Origin: an uncultured Eubacteriales bacterium
Lineage (GTDB): Bacteria; Bacillota; Clostridia; Christensenellales; UBA1242
DNA length: 20,231 nucleotides
Reading direction: 5' to 3'
NCBI GenBank assembly: GCA_948512295.1
Contig: CAOQRA010000018.1
Location: forward strand, 1-20,231
Part shown: positions 1 to 7,253 of the stretch, one piece after another
Layout of the letters: each line of letters opens with the position of its first letter
How positions within the stretch are numbered: the first letter of the stretch is position 1
Program-made: the position numbers and the translations under genes
The notes under the pieces: generated by a model
What the model was told of the DNA's origin: nothing
Seen by the model: the letters and a program-made list of their open reading frames with translations, nothing else
The model's database searches: none

Positions 1-1370
1 TCCTTTGCTACTTTCGCAAGTTGCTCCGCTGTCTTGATTATGTATGGATCTGCTGCCGTTCCTCTTCCTCCCGCATAAGACGACGCTGCGTAGTCGTTCC
101 ATGTTTTAGTGCGCATTTTAAGACAAACTATTCGATTTTCCGCTGGCACAGTACCACTTAAACTGCCTGAGATTGTGCATTCGTTGTTGTGATATGCACT
201 TAAATATTGTTTATCATTGCTTGGCTTGATATTTTTTACCTCATAACTTGTCCCATAAGGATGTGCAGCATTATAATCTGCAACTTGGGTTGCCACTTTG
301 CTTCCATTTATGTACATGTCGAATGTCGCGTATCCGTTTACTGAACCTGATACAGTTCCGTCTAAGTTTCCATTGACGTCTAATGTGTAACTATTTACAA
401 CCCACTGAGCATACAACGTTAAATTGCTAGCAATGTTGTATCTATATGAAGCATTACAATCATATGTAGTCCCTGAACCGTTGGCTTGAGTATTCCAATC
501 TTTGAGAGCGTGACCTGTTCGAGTATATGTGTCTGGGGACTTTGCTGTGAAGCTTCGCCCATAAGTTACACTTTGCGTATAATCTGTGTTTGGTGTTCCG
601 CCATTTGGTTTATAAGTTATGGTGTAGGTGTTTGCAACCCATCGTGCATATAAGGTAGGCGTAGAGCTATCACAATTATATGAACAATAATCTAATACGG
701 GATTACCATTCGCATCATAAAATTTTGTACCTCCAGATAACGCGCTCCAATACCCACTAAATGTATAGCCATCTCTCGTAGGCACATTAACTTTAGGATA
801 CGCTCTTCCATATATTGCAGATACGCTATCGTCTCCACTCCCGCCATTATTATTTATGCTAAAATAAGTACTTGAATAATTGTATCTTGCGTACAATGTT
901 TTACTTGCAGTGATTGAATTTGAACTTGACGTAGTACCTAAGTCGGGCGCACCAGTGCATGAAGAACTTGAATACCAGCCAGAAAAGACATACCCCCCTT
1001 CTTCACCACCATGCTGTGTTTGACTCACAGTCAAGTATGTATAAAAATAGCTTGACCCCACTGTTGATAAATTACAGGTTAAACTGCCACCCGAGCCGGT
1101 TGCAATCAAGGTTGAGGGTCCACTATAGCCATATAATTTTAATTGATAATACCCATTTGTTAATGATTCAAGTTTACCATTTTTATATAGCTTTATATAA
1201 GCAGTAACAGTGCCACTGAGTCCTTCTGCAGGAGATTCCTCTTGTTTTTCCTCTGTTTCAATCTGACCACTATTCATACAATTAAAATCGTTTAACATAT
1301 AAACGCCACAAGCTAACATAGATAGTGCAAAAATCATACATAAAGATAGATAAAAAATTCTATTTCTCAT
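1..1370 (-). CDS. Surface protein with InlB-type (Flg_new) repeats, 3' end missing
   Basis: I translated this frame by hand: it is open for 456 codons from an ATG at 1370 and runs off the left edge, so the C-terminus is missing. Residues 5-26 form a hydrophobic export signal. The stretch SMLAC21 resembles a lipobox but is not a perfect match, so lipoprotein anchoring is possible and not certain. After an acidic linker (about 36-50), residues about 125-245 and 249-323 hold InlB B-repeat/Listeria-Bacteroides units, recognisable by GYTFSGYW, FYDANGN, LYARW, ITYKPNGGTP and LYAQW. Residues 434-455 (GGRGTAADPYIIKTAEQLA) match the segment that commonly precedes GLUG-type or other surface repeats in gut Firmicutes. 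The role is probably at the cell surface, in adhesion or display. It has more cysteines than is usual for such proteins (for example C138, C229, C233, C305). An AGG-containing weak ribosome site precedes the ATG. Confidence 0.85.
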   Translation of the reverse strand, partial: MRNRIFYLSLCMIFALSMLACGVYMLNDFNCMNSGQIETEEKQEESPAEGLSGTVTAYIKLYKNGKLESLTNGYYQLKLYGYSGPSTLIATGSGGSLTCNLSTVGSSYFYTYLTVSQTQHGGEEGGYVFSGWYSSSSCTGAPDLGTTSSSNSITASKTLYARYNYSSTYFSINNNGGSGDDSVSAIYGRAYPKVNVPTRDGYTFSGYWSALSGGTKFYDANGNPVLDYCSYNCDSSTPTLYARWVANTYTITYKPNGGTPNTDYTQSVTYGRSFTAKSPDTYTRTGHALKDWNTQANGSGTTYDCNASYRYNIASNLTLYAQWVVNSYTLDVNGNLDGTVSGSVNGYATFDMYINGSKVATQVADYNAAHPYGTSYEVKNIKPSNDKQYLSAYHNNECTISGSLSGTVPAENRIVCLKMRTKTWNDYAASSYAGGRGTAADPYIIKTAEQLAKVAK

Positions 1371-1722
1371 AAATACCTAACCTTTTAAAAATACTAGGAT
1401 TTTAGCATTATCAAAAGGCTATATTTATGCTTTATTTTTGCCTAAATTTGTTAGCCGAGCCAAAATCCCCCCCCCGCGAATTTTGTCGAAAATCTGACAG
1501 AATTCAGCAGGAGGGGCATTTATCATGCATAACCACATGAATTATTTTAATTATATTTTATACGTTATTTAAATTTTTAACAATAATTTTAATACTTTTA
1601 TATTATTGAAGCCTTGTAAAATACGAAATATTAAACATGACTGGATTGTACATTACAAGAAAGCTATGCACAATATCAAAATTTTAAATATCAAGTTTGT
1701 TTAAAAATTAGTTTCCGCTAGT
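1371..1722. other. 352-base intergenic region with a hairpin repeat
   Basis: This gap lies between two leftward genes. Apart from the hairpin repeat at 1467-1516, it is AT-rich and I see no RNA gene and no clear intrinsic terminator for tpiA. One short leftward frame (about 1437-1526, starting MINAPPAEF) reads through the hairpin; its codons are dictated by the repeat, so I do not call it a gene. Confidence 0.6.
1467..1516. repeat. Imperfect inverted repeat (hairpin) with a run of nine C
   Basis: Two 21-base arms, 1467-1487 and 1496-1516, pair around an 8-base loop. The inner ten pairs (GAATTTTGTC against GACAGAATTC) include only one G-U wobble. The outer part pairs less well and ends in C-run against GGGG. 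The left arm begins with nine C (1467-1475). The GC-rich arms stand out against the AT-rich gap. It resembles a dispersed REP-like element, but only one copy lies in this window, so repetition in the genome is inferred. A terminator is unlikely because no T-run follows either arm. Confidence 0.6.
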
Positions 1723-2469
1723 TTATATCAAACCTATCATATTTAAAAACACATTTTCATCTAGACTTGCGCCGCCAACTAAGGCACCATCAATACCTTT
1801 AACTCGCATTATAGTAGAAATATTTCTCACATTCAAACTTCCGCCATAGATGATATTTATATCTTTACCTGCTTTTGCTGAAAAATCATCTTCTATAACC
1901 TTTCTGATTACTTTGACAGCATATTCTACCTCGCGTGCGGTAGCATTTTTGCCAGTACCAATTGCCCAAATAGGTTCATACGCTATAATAATTTTTTCAA
2001 GTTCATTTTCATAAAGTCCTTTAAGCGCTTCCTCAATTTGAAATCGCAAAGATTCCAAGGTTTTTAAAGTGTTTTTTTCTGCAAGACTTTCTCCTACACA
2101 AAGTATAACTCCAAGCCCATTTTTTAAGGCTGCCTTTATTTTACGATTGATAAGTTTATTGCTTTCTTTAAACTTTTGACGTCTTTCGCTATGACCAATT
2201 ATCACCATTTCCACGCCAGCTTCTTTGAGCATGCTTCCACTGACCTCGCCAGTATAACTTCCACTATCAAACTCGGAAATGTTTTGAGCTCCTAATTTAA
2301 TTTGTGTATTTTGTAAAAGTAAGTCTGCGATTGCTAAGTTTGTAAAAGGAAGACATAATGTAACTTCAACTTTATCATTCTGTTTAAAGCGTGAAGCGAA
2401 ACTCATTAAATATCTTTTTGTTTCACTTTGCGTTTGATTCATCTTAAAATTTGCAATTATTTTTTTCAT
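1723..2469 (-). CDS. tpiA: Triose-phosphate isomerase
   Basis: This 248-residue protein has the full length of the family. It interconverts dihydroxyacetone phosphate and glyceraldehyde 3-phosphate in cytoplasmic glycolysis and gluconeogenesis. The TIM-barrel active site is complete: N7 and K9 in NFKMN (a variant of the usual NWKMN), H93 in IIGHSERR, catalytic E165 in AYEPIWAIGTG, and the phosphate-binding YGGS at 208-211 plus VGGASL near 231. Its ATG overlaps the end of pgk by 4 bases (ATGA), which indicates translational coupling, so the two consecutive glycolytic enzymes are made together. No clear terminator is visible after the stop. The assignment is secure. Confidence 0.97.
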   Translation of the reverse strand: MKKIIANFKMNQTQSETKRYLMSFASRFKQNDKVEVTLCLPFTNLAIADLLLQNTQIKLGAQNISEFDSGSYTGEVSGSMLKEAGVEMVIIGHSERRQKFKESNKLINRKIKAALKNGLGVILCVGESLAEKNTLKTLESLRFQIEEALKGLYENELEKIIIAYEPIWAIGTGKNATAREVEYAVKVIRKVIEDDFSAKAGKDINIIYGGSLNVRNISTIMRVKGIDGALVGGASLDENVFLNMIGLI

Positions 2470-3647
2470 CTAATTTTCTCCTGAATAACATCAATGCAAC
2501 AAAGAGAGCCGTCTTCTATAAATTTAAGCGTCGCGCCTCCGCCCGTAGATAAAAAGTTAATCTTATCTTCACATTTAGCAAGTTTGATAGCGCTTACGCT
2601 GTCGCCGCCGCCTACAATTGAATATGCTTTTGAATTTGCTACAACTTCTGCAAGTTTTAGAGTCCCCTCTTTAAATTTATCCTGTTCATAAAGTCCCATG
2701 GGCCCATTCCATATAATCTGACCTGCACGAGCAATCTCTTCACCGAACATTTTGATGGTTTTAGGTCCAATATCCATACCCATCATGTCTTCTTCCATGT
2801 TATCCACTACAACCTTGCGCTGTCGCTGCGCGTTCTTATGCACAATCACATGGTCAATTGGCAGCAAAATCTTTTTACCTTTATCCTTTGCATATTGCAA
2901 AATGTCACTAGCAACCTGCACGCAGTCTAGGTATGTCAAGCTTTCGCCCACAGCAATACCTTTTGCAAGCATAAATGTATACGCCATAGCTCCGCCTATT
3001 AAAATAGTATCCGCAACGTCCACAAATTTTTTAAGTATCTTTATTTTATCAGGCACTTTAACCCCGCCTATAATTGCAACGAAAGGTCTTTTAGGGTTTT
3101 CCATTGCATCCGTCAAAACCATGGTTTCTTTTTCCACTAACAAACCAACTGCGTTAGGTAGAACTCTAGCAAGGCCATAAGTAGACGCATGTTTTCGATG
3201 ACTACATCCAAAAGCATCATTGACATACAAATCGCCATAACTTGCAATTTCTCGTGCAAATTTCATGTCGCAAGCGGTTTCTTCCTCATAAAAGCGTACA
3301 TTTTCTAGCAAAAGGACATCCCCATTTTTCATAGAACGAATGCGTTCTTTTACCTCGGGACCTATAACTTTGTTACTAAAATACACCTTTGTATTAAGCC
3401 GTTTCATAAGTATCAAAGAAATCTGCCATAATGAAGCACGAATTTCATATCCTTTAGGTCTGCCTAAATGTGACAATATGACGACTTTAGCACCTTGACC
3501 GATCAAATATTTTATAGTTGGTATGCTTTCATTGACACGATTTAAGTCCATGATTCGCCCTGCACCATCAAGAGGTACATTAAAATCTGCACGAAGCAAT
3601 ATTACTTTGCCTTTGAGATTGACGAGATCTTTAACGCTTCTTTTCAT
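2466..3647 (-). CDS. pgk: Phosphoglycerate kinase
   Basis: This 393-residue enzyme transfers phosphate between 1,3-bisphosphoglycerate and ADP in glycolysis. The N-domain substrate site shows RADFNVP near residue 20 and SHLGRPKG near 60. The C-domain nucleotide site shows WNGPMGLYE and VGGGDSVSA, followed by STGGGATLKF near the end. Several positions differ from the usual forms: GGVKVPDKI instead of GGAKVSDKI, TLKF instead of SLEF, and the common C-terminal PGVEAL is absent. These look like lineage divergence and not decay, since the catalytic segments remain. A GTG two codons upstream (3653) would also be in frame, but it lies inside the AGAGAGGTG ribosome site, so the ATG at 3647 is preferred. 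The gene lies about 50 bases after dusB and overlaps tpiA. Confidence 0.96.
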   Translation of the reverse strand: MKRSVKDLVNLKGKVILLRADFNVPLDGAGRIMDLNRVNESIPTIKYLIGQGAKVVILSHLGRPKGYEIRASLWQISLILMKRLNTKVYFSNKVIGPEVKERIRSMKNGDVLLLENVRFYEEETACDMKFAREIASYGDLYVNDAFGCSHRKHASTYGLARVLPNAVGLLVEKETMVLTDAMENPKRPFVAIIGGVKVPDKIKILKKFVDVADTILIGGAMAYTFMLAKGIAVGESLTYLDCVQVASDILQYAKDKGKKILLPIDHVIVHKNAQRQRKVVVDNMEEDMMGMDIGPKTIKMFGEEIARAGQIIWNGPMGLYEQDKFKEGTLKLAEVVANSKAYSIVGGGDSVSAIKLAKCEDKINFLSTGGGATLKFIEDGSLCCIDVIQEKIR

Positions 3648-3696
3648 ATTCACCTCTCTTTCTTAAAGGATACTACATCTTTTAAATTTTTCAAAA

Positions 3697-4608
3697 TCAT
3701 TTTAATATTTGACGTAACATTTTTAAACTTCCATCTAAATCTGGACTAGTGGCAATAAGTCTGCGATAGTCGCTAGCATTTTTAAATGAGGAAATATACC
3801 ACAGAAAATGCTTGCGCATGTACTGCACAAGCCATTCTTCACGATATCGACTCCTAAGCACGTAAACATGCTCCTCAATCACCTTATATATATCTTTAGG
3901 CGGTTTTTCACCTTTTAAAATAGAAAAAATCCAAGGCTTGCCCAAGCTGCCACGGCCTATCATAACGCCATCAACTCCAGTTTCTTTCATGCGCTGATAA
4001 CTTTCCAAGTCCACGACATCCCCATTGCCTATCACTGGAATTTTAACCGCCGCCTTAAGTCTTGCAATTGCTTCATAGTCTGCCCTGCCGCTATAGCCCA
4101 TCGCAGCGGTGCGTGCATGAAGAGTGATAAACTTAGCCCCGCTTTCCTCGCACATTCTTCCAAATTGTGTGCTGATATCACTATCAACCCCTAGTCTAAA
4201 TTTTACTGAAACAGGTTTTTTGCTTGCTTTCACACAAGCCCGAATAATTTCACTTGCAAGCGGCAAGTTTTTCATAAGTGCACACCCTTCACCATTTTTG
4301 ACAATTTTAGGCGCAGGACAACCCATATTGATATCAATGCTGTCATAGCCGTCAAGCATTGGATTGATAATTGACATTGCCATAATGTCACTTTCATGAC
4401 CAAAAATTTGACCTAGCTTGTACTTTTCTTCTTCATCCGTTTCCGTCATGAGTGCAGTCTTTTTGGGATTAAAAAGCATGGCACGCGAAGAAAGCATCTC
4501 GCTAACAGTGGCATCTGCACCAAAGCGAGAACAAAGTTTTCTCATCCCTACATCGCTAACGCCAGCCATGGGCGCCAATATGAGCGGTTTTTTACTGAAA
4601 TCTAGCAT
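3697..4608 (-). CDS. dusB: tRNA-dihydrouridine synthase (Dus family)
   Basis: This 303-residue flavoenzyme reduces uridine to dihydrouridine in the tRNA D-loop region using FMN and NADPH. The TIM-barrel N-terminus begins LAPMAGVSD (11-19). The Dus signature DINMGCP holds the catalytic cysteine C97 and is followed by KNGEGCALMK. FMN-binding elements include SVKFRLG, TLHAR, VIGNGDV and GVMIGRGSLGKPW. The C-terminal helical domain (about 235-303) carries MRKHFLWY, typical of the tRNA-binding part. The gene lies between HU and pgk on the same strand. Only a weak ribosome site precedes the ATG. The DusB-type subgroup is assigned by general similarity and is less certain than the family. Confidence 0.92.
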   Translation of the reverse strand: MLDFSKKPLILAPMAGVSDVGMRKLCSRFGADATVSEMLSSRAMLFNPKKTALMTETDEEEKYKLGQIFGHESDIMAMSIINPMLDGYDSIDINMGCPAPKIVKNGEGCALMKNLPLASEIIRACVKASKKPVSVKFRLGVDSDISTQFGRMCEESGAKFITLHARTAAMGYSGRADYEAIARLKAAVKIPVIGNGDVVDLESYQRMKETGVDGVMIGRGSLGKPWIFSILKGEKPPKDIYKVIEEHVYVLRSRYREEWLVQYMRKHFLWYISSFKNASDYRRLIATSPDLDGSLKMLRQILK

Positions 4609-4729
4609 AGCTTAATTTTAGCAAAAGTTAAAAAAAATTCAAAGTGATTTAACCGACAAGTTGAAAACAATGCCCTGTGTAATTTAGGACATTGATAGCA
4701 AACGAAATATTGCGATGTTAAATTATATG

Positions 4730-5002
4730 TTAGTTGAAAATGTATTTAAACTCCCCATACCCCTCAAACCTTGTCACCTTTTTAGGTTTAGAATAGTAAT
4801 GTTTTTTAGTTATTGGATTTATACATTTGCGGCTTTTACGCTCTACAATTTTAAATTTGCCAAAGTTTTTTAAACTAACCTCTTCACCTTTTTTAAGTGC
4901 ATCCACAATGGTTGATTTAATCTCTGATAACACGCTTTCACATTTATTCTTAGATAAATCCAGCTTTTTTGCCAATATTTCTACAAATTCTTTTTTATTC
5001 AT
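4730..5002 (-). CDS. HU-family DNA-binding protein
   Basis: This 90-residue protein has the length and layout of HU/IHF. The N-terminal helices (1-40) start MNKKEFVEILAKKLDLSK, then comes the EVSLKNFGKFKI beta segment (about 45-56), and a basic arm (about 57-80) with the INPITKK element that inserts into the DNA minor groove. It would bend and compact DNA. The arm has KCINPITKKHYYSKPKK where HU usually has GRNPQTGE, so it is a divergent HU. The ATG at 5002 was chosen because a strong GGGAGGG lies 5 bases before it; the in-frame ATG 13 codons upstream has no such site. The ribosome site and the first codons overlap the end of the flippase gene, suggesting coupled translation. Confidence 0.9.
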   Translation of the reverse strand: MNKKEFVEILAKKLDLSKNKCESVLSEIKSTIVDALKKGEEVSLKNFGKFKIVERKSRKCINPITKKHYYSKPKKVTRFEGYGEFKYIFN

Positions 5003-6518
5003 GGTTTCCCTCCCTAGGTTTATTCTTTCCAAAAAACTCATATATCAAACTTTTAATTATAGGAAAGTTTAAAATTATATATATTACACCTCCTAAAAAA
5101 ATGGAGCTGGCAAGTGTTAAGAGCGGATTCAAGCTAGTTAATGCTACAAAAAGTCTAACCCCTAAAAACATGATGACAGAAGAAACGAGCGGAAGCAAAA
5201 ATTTAAAGGCATCAAGCTTTACAATTTCACCTAGTTTTAGTAAAAGCAATATTGAAACAAAAAGCGCTAGCACAAGAGTGGAAATCGGCAAACTGTATAT
5301 ATTGATAGATGGAATGGAAGAAGTAAAAAACACAATTAAAACCTTGACCGCGCCGCCAATAATCAAAGCAATTGCACTATACAAAAAGTAGCCTTTTGCT
5401 TGTGCGACGGCAAGCAAAAACTGCATGATGGCACTTACTATCACGCTAACACCGCCAATAAGAGTCAGCAAAACTGCCTCTTCTAAAAATCCATTGATTG
5501 CATTTGGATAAATTAAAGGATATATATATCTTGCAAGTGACATTATGCCAAAGGTTAAAGGTAAAAGTAAAAACCACATTAAGTTGAAAGCTTTAGATAT
5601 GACTTCTTTTTGTTTTAAAACTTGTCCATTTGCAACCACATAGGAAAGTTTAGGAAGTACAACCATTGCCACAGACAACGATATGACAAGGGGAAAATTA
5701 AGTATTGCTCCTACCATTCCCGTCTGAAGTCCAAAAAGCGCAGTGGCACGTTGAGCCGCAATACCTGCAAGTGCAAGGCGCGGAACAATCATAAGTGAGT
5801 CTAATGCATGCGTAAGTGGAAGCACCCCGCCGCCAAGGGTGAGTGGTAGCGCAGCGCCAAGAAAATCTCTAGTCAGATTTTCACCACTTGCAGCAGGTAT
5901 TTTCACTTTAAAAATTGTGTATGCTATAAGGTATAAGGCGGCTATGACCTCCCCCAATACAATGCCTAAAAACGCACCTATAACGCCACGCTCGACGCCT
6001 AGTATGTAAGCAAAAAATAGACCAAATGCAAACTTTATCACCTGCTCTAAAATCTGACTTATCGCAGTCGGCGTCATGTTTTCATAGCCTTGAATTATGC
6101 CGCGCAATACGCCTATAATAGCACCTAGCGGAAGAAGTAAGATAATCAATCTATAAGCACCAGAGATAGATGCAATTCCTTGCACTGAGGCAATGTTTCG
6201 AGCTAGCAAAAATAAAACCGCGCCAATAATCAGTCCAAGTGACAGCGTAATAGTCAATGATATGCGCAAATATTCACGAATTTTGCCGAATTCTCCTCTG
6301 CCGCGAGCAGAAGAGATTAGTTTAGATAGACTTTGAGTAACTCCTCCAGTGATAAGAATTAACATTAATGAATAAAGGCTCATAATCATTTGATATGCGC
6401 CTATTCCCTCTATACCTATGATGTTTGTAAGCGGCAAACGAAAAAATGCACCAAAGAACTTGCATATAAAACCACTGACAATCAGTATAAAAGCACCAGC
6501 TAAAGTCTTGTTTTTCAT
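4995..6518 (-). CDS. SpoVB/YtgP-like MOP-superfamily lipid flippase
   Basis: This 507-residue integral membrane protein has about 14 hydrophobic segments across the whole length. The start (KTLAGAFILIVSGFICKFFGAFFRLPLTNIIG, about residues 4-35) and the following GAYQMIMSLYSLMLILITGGVTQSLSKLIS region are characteristic of the SpoVB/MurJ-related polysaccharide-biosynthesis family. Such proteins move lipid-linked cell-wall or polysaccharide precursors across the membrane, and SpoVB itself acts in spore cortex formation. No other sporulation gene is visible here, so a general peptidoglycan or polysaccharide role is equally possible. The 3' end overlaps HU by 8 bases. The ATG at 6518 has no strong ribosome site. 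Confidence 0.88.
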   Translation of the reverse strand: MKNKTLAGAFILIVSGFICKFFGAFFRLPLTNIIGIEGIGAYQMIMSLYSLMLILITGGVTQSLSKLISSARGRGEFGKIREYLRISLTITLSLGLIIGAVLFLLARNIASVQGIASISGAYRLIILLLPLGAIIGVLRGIIQGYENMTPTAISQILEQVIKFAFGLFFAYILGVERGVIGAFLGIVLGEVIAALYLIAYTIFKVKIPAASGENLTRDFLGAALPLTLGGGVLPLTHALDSLMIVPRLALAGIAAQRATALFGLQTGMVGAILNFPLVISLSVAMVVLPKLSYVVANGQVLKQKEVISKAFNLMWFLLLPLTFGIMSLARYIYPLIYPNAINGFLEEAVLLTLIGGVSVIVSAIMQFLLAVAQAKGYFLYSAIALIIGGAVKVLIVFFTSSIPSINIYSLPISTLVLALFVSILLLLKLGEIVKLDAFKFLLPLVSSVIMFLGVRLFVALTSLNPLLTLASSIFLGGVIYIILNFPIIKSLIYEFFGKNKPREGNHE

Positions 6519-6567
6519 AACAATAGCATAGGCAAAGGGAATAATTTTATGCTAACTAAGTAAATTA

Positions 6568-6597
6568 AATATAATAAAGCCTTGCAAGTAAAATCAA
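6568..6597 (-). promoter_or_regulatory. Possible promoter of the flippase-HU-dus-pgk-tpi run
   Basis: Read leftward there is TTGATT (6592-6597), an 18-base spacer and TATATT (6568-6573), about 50 bases before the flippase ATG. The match is moderate. It overlaps no other known element and faces away from the promoter at 6622. Confidence 0.35.
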
Positions 6598-6621
6598 ATA
6601 AAAAAATTTTGCAAAAAGGTA

Positions 6622-6650
6622 TTTACAAAACAAAAATTATATGCTATTAT
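6622..6650 (+). promoter_or_regulatory. Promoter of the 183-aa unknown gene
   Basis: TTTACA (6622-6627), a 17-base spacer and TATTAT (6645-6650) form a good sigma-A promoter. Transcription would start near 6657, leaving a short leader with the AGAGGTG ribosome site. This excludes translation from any start codon upstream of about 6655. Confidence 0.7.
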
Positions 6651-6674
6651 ATACGCATAAGAGGTGAAAATACA

Positions 6675-7226
6675 ATGGAAAAACAATACATTCTTAATGA
6701 CGCTCCTAGTGTAGAAAAAAACACAAGAGGGACTTATCAACGCAACCTTGACATGCTAGCATTCTATTACCTTGCGAATTTATATTTAGCTGTAGGAAAT
6801 CCTTATAACACAGAAAGTACTGAAATGATTGACTTCTTCAAAGGTAAAAAGGATTTTCCAAAGACATTGCATAGTAAAGAAATTCAAGAATCTTTAAGAA
6901 AAATTGAAAAAAATTGGAAAATGTATAAAGATTCTCTTGCTATCAAGAAAATAACTGAATTTGTCCAATCAACATGCGTTAAAAATTATTACCATGACGG
7001 CAACAGACCTTTTGACGCTATATTAAAATACTATGCAAATGATAAAAATCACGAATATATAAGCGTTGAAAAAGTATTTCATGATATTTGTGAAACTGGC
7101 AAAGATAATCAAATTTGTACAGAACTTGAAACTTTTTTCAAAAATTTGAAACAAAATGCAGCAGAATTTGACCCATCCTTAAAGAACTTTGTAAATTCTC
7201 AAAACGAAGAAGATGAAAGTGAATAA
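6675..7226 (+). CDS. Unknown 183-aa soluble protein
   Basis: I do not recognise this protein. It is 183 residues, mostly helical in character, lysine-rich, with an acidic end (NEEDESE), no membrane segment and no signal peptide, so it should be cytoplasmic. The ATG at 6675 was chosen because it follows AGAGGTG by 8 bases and lies just downstream of the predicted transcription start; the frame stays open upstream, but that part lies before the transcript begins. It has its own promoter and its own terminator, so it is a single-gene unit. It converges on the 478-aa unknown gene. Nothing in the sequence supports a function. Confidence 0.75.
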   Translation: MEKQYILNDAPSVEKNTRGTYQRNLDMLAFYYLANLYLAVGNPYNTESTEMIDFFKGKKDFPKTLHSKEIQESLRKIEKNWKMYKDSLAIKKITEFVQSTCVKNYYHDGNRPFDAILKYYANDKNHEYISVEKVFHDICETGKDNQICTELETFFKNLKQNAAEFDPSLKNFVNSQNEEDESE

Positions 7227-7253
7227 AAAATGGACTTTGAAAGTCCATTTTTT
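7225..7253. terminator. Bidirectional intrinsic terminator
   Basis: A perfect 13-base stem (AAAAAATGGACTT against AAGTCCATTTTTT) with the loop TGA is flanked by A and T runs, so it works in both directions. It sits between two convergent genes and overlaps the last bases of the leftward one. Confidence 0.9.

Noticed and set aside
1495..1508. CTGACAGAATTCAG as a fourth Xre operator
   Set aside because: It resembles the operator half-sites, but the spacer is six bases instead of seven, it lies in the stem of a hairpin repeat and is 17 kb from the repressor genes.
1437..1526. Short leftward frame MINAPPAEF through the hairpin repeat
   Set aside because: The codons are set by the inverted repeat, and no ribosome site precedes it.
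2752..3180. Long rightward open frame opposite pgk
   Set aside because: It is antisense to a well-supported gene, has no ribosome site, and its composition reflects the complement of pgk codons.
4969..5391. Rightward open frame of 140 codons opposite HU and the flippase gene
   Set aside because: Both opposite genes are clear, and this frame shows no recognisable domain or ribosome site.
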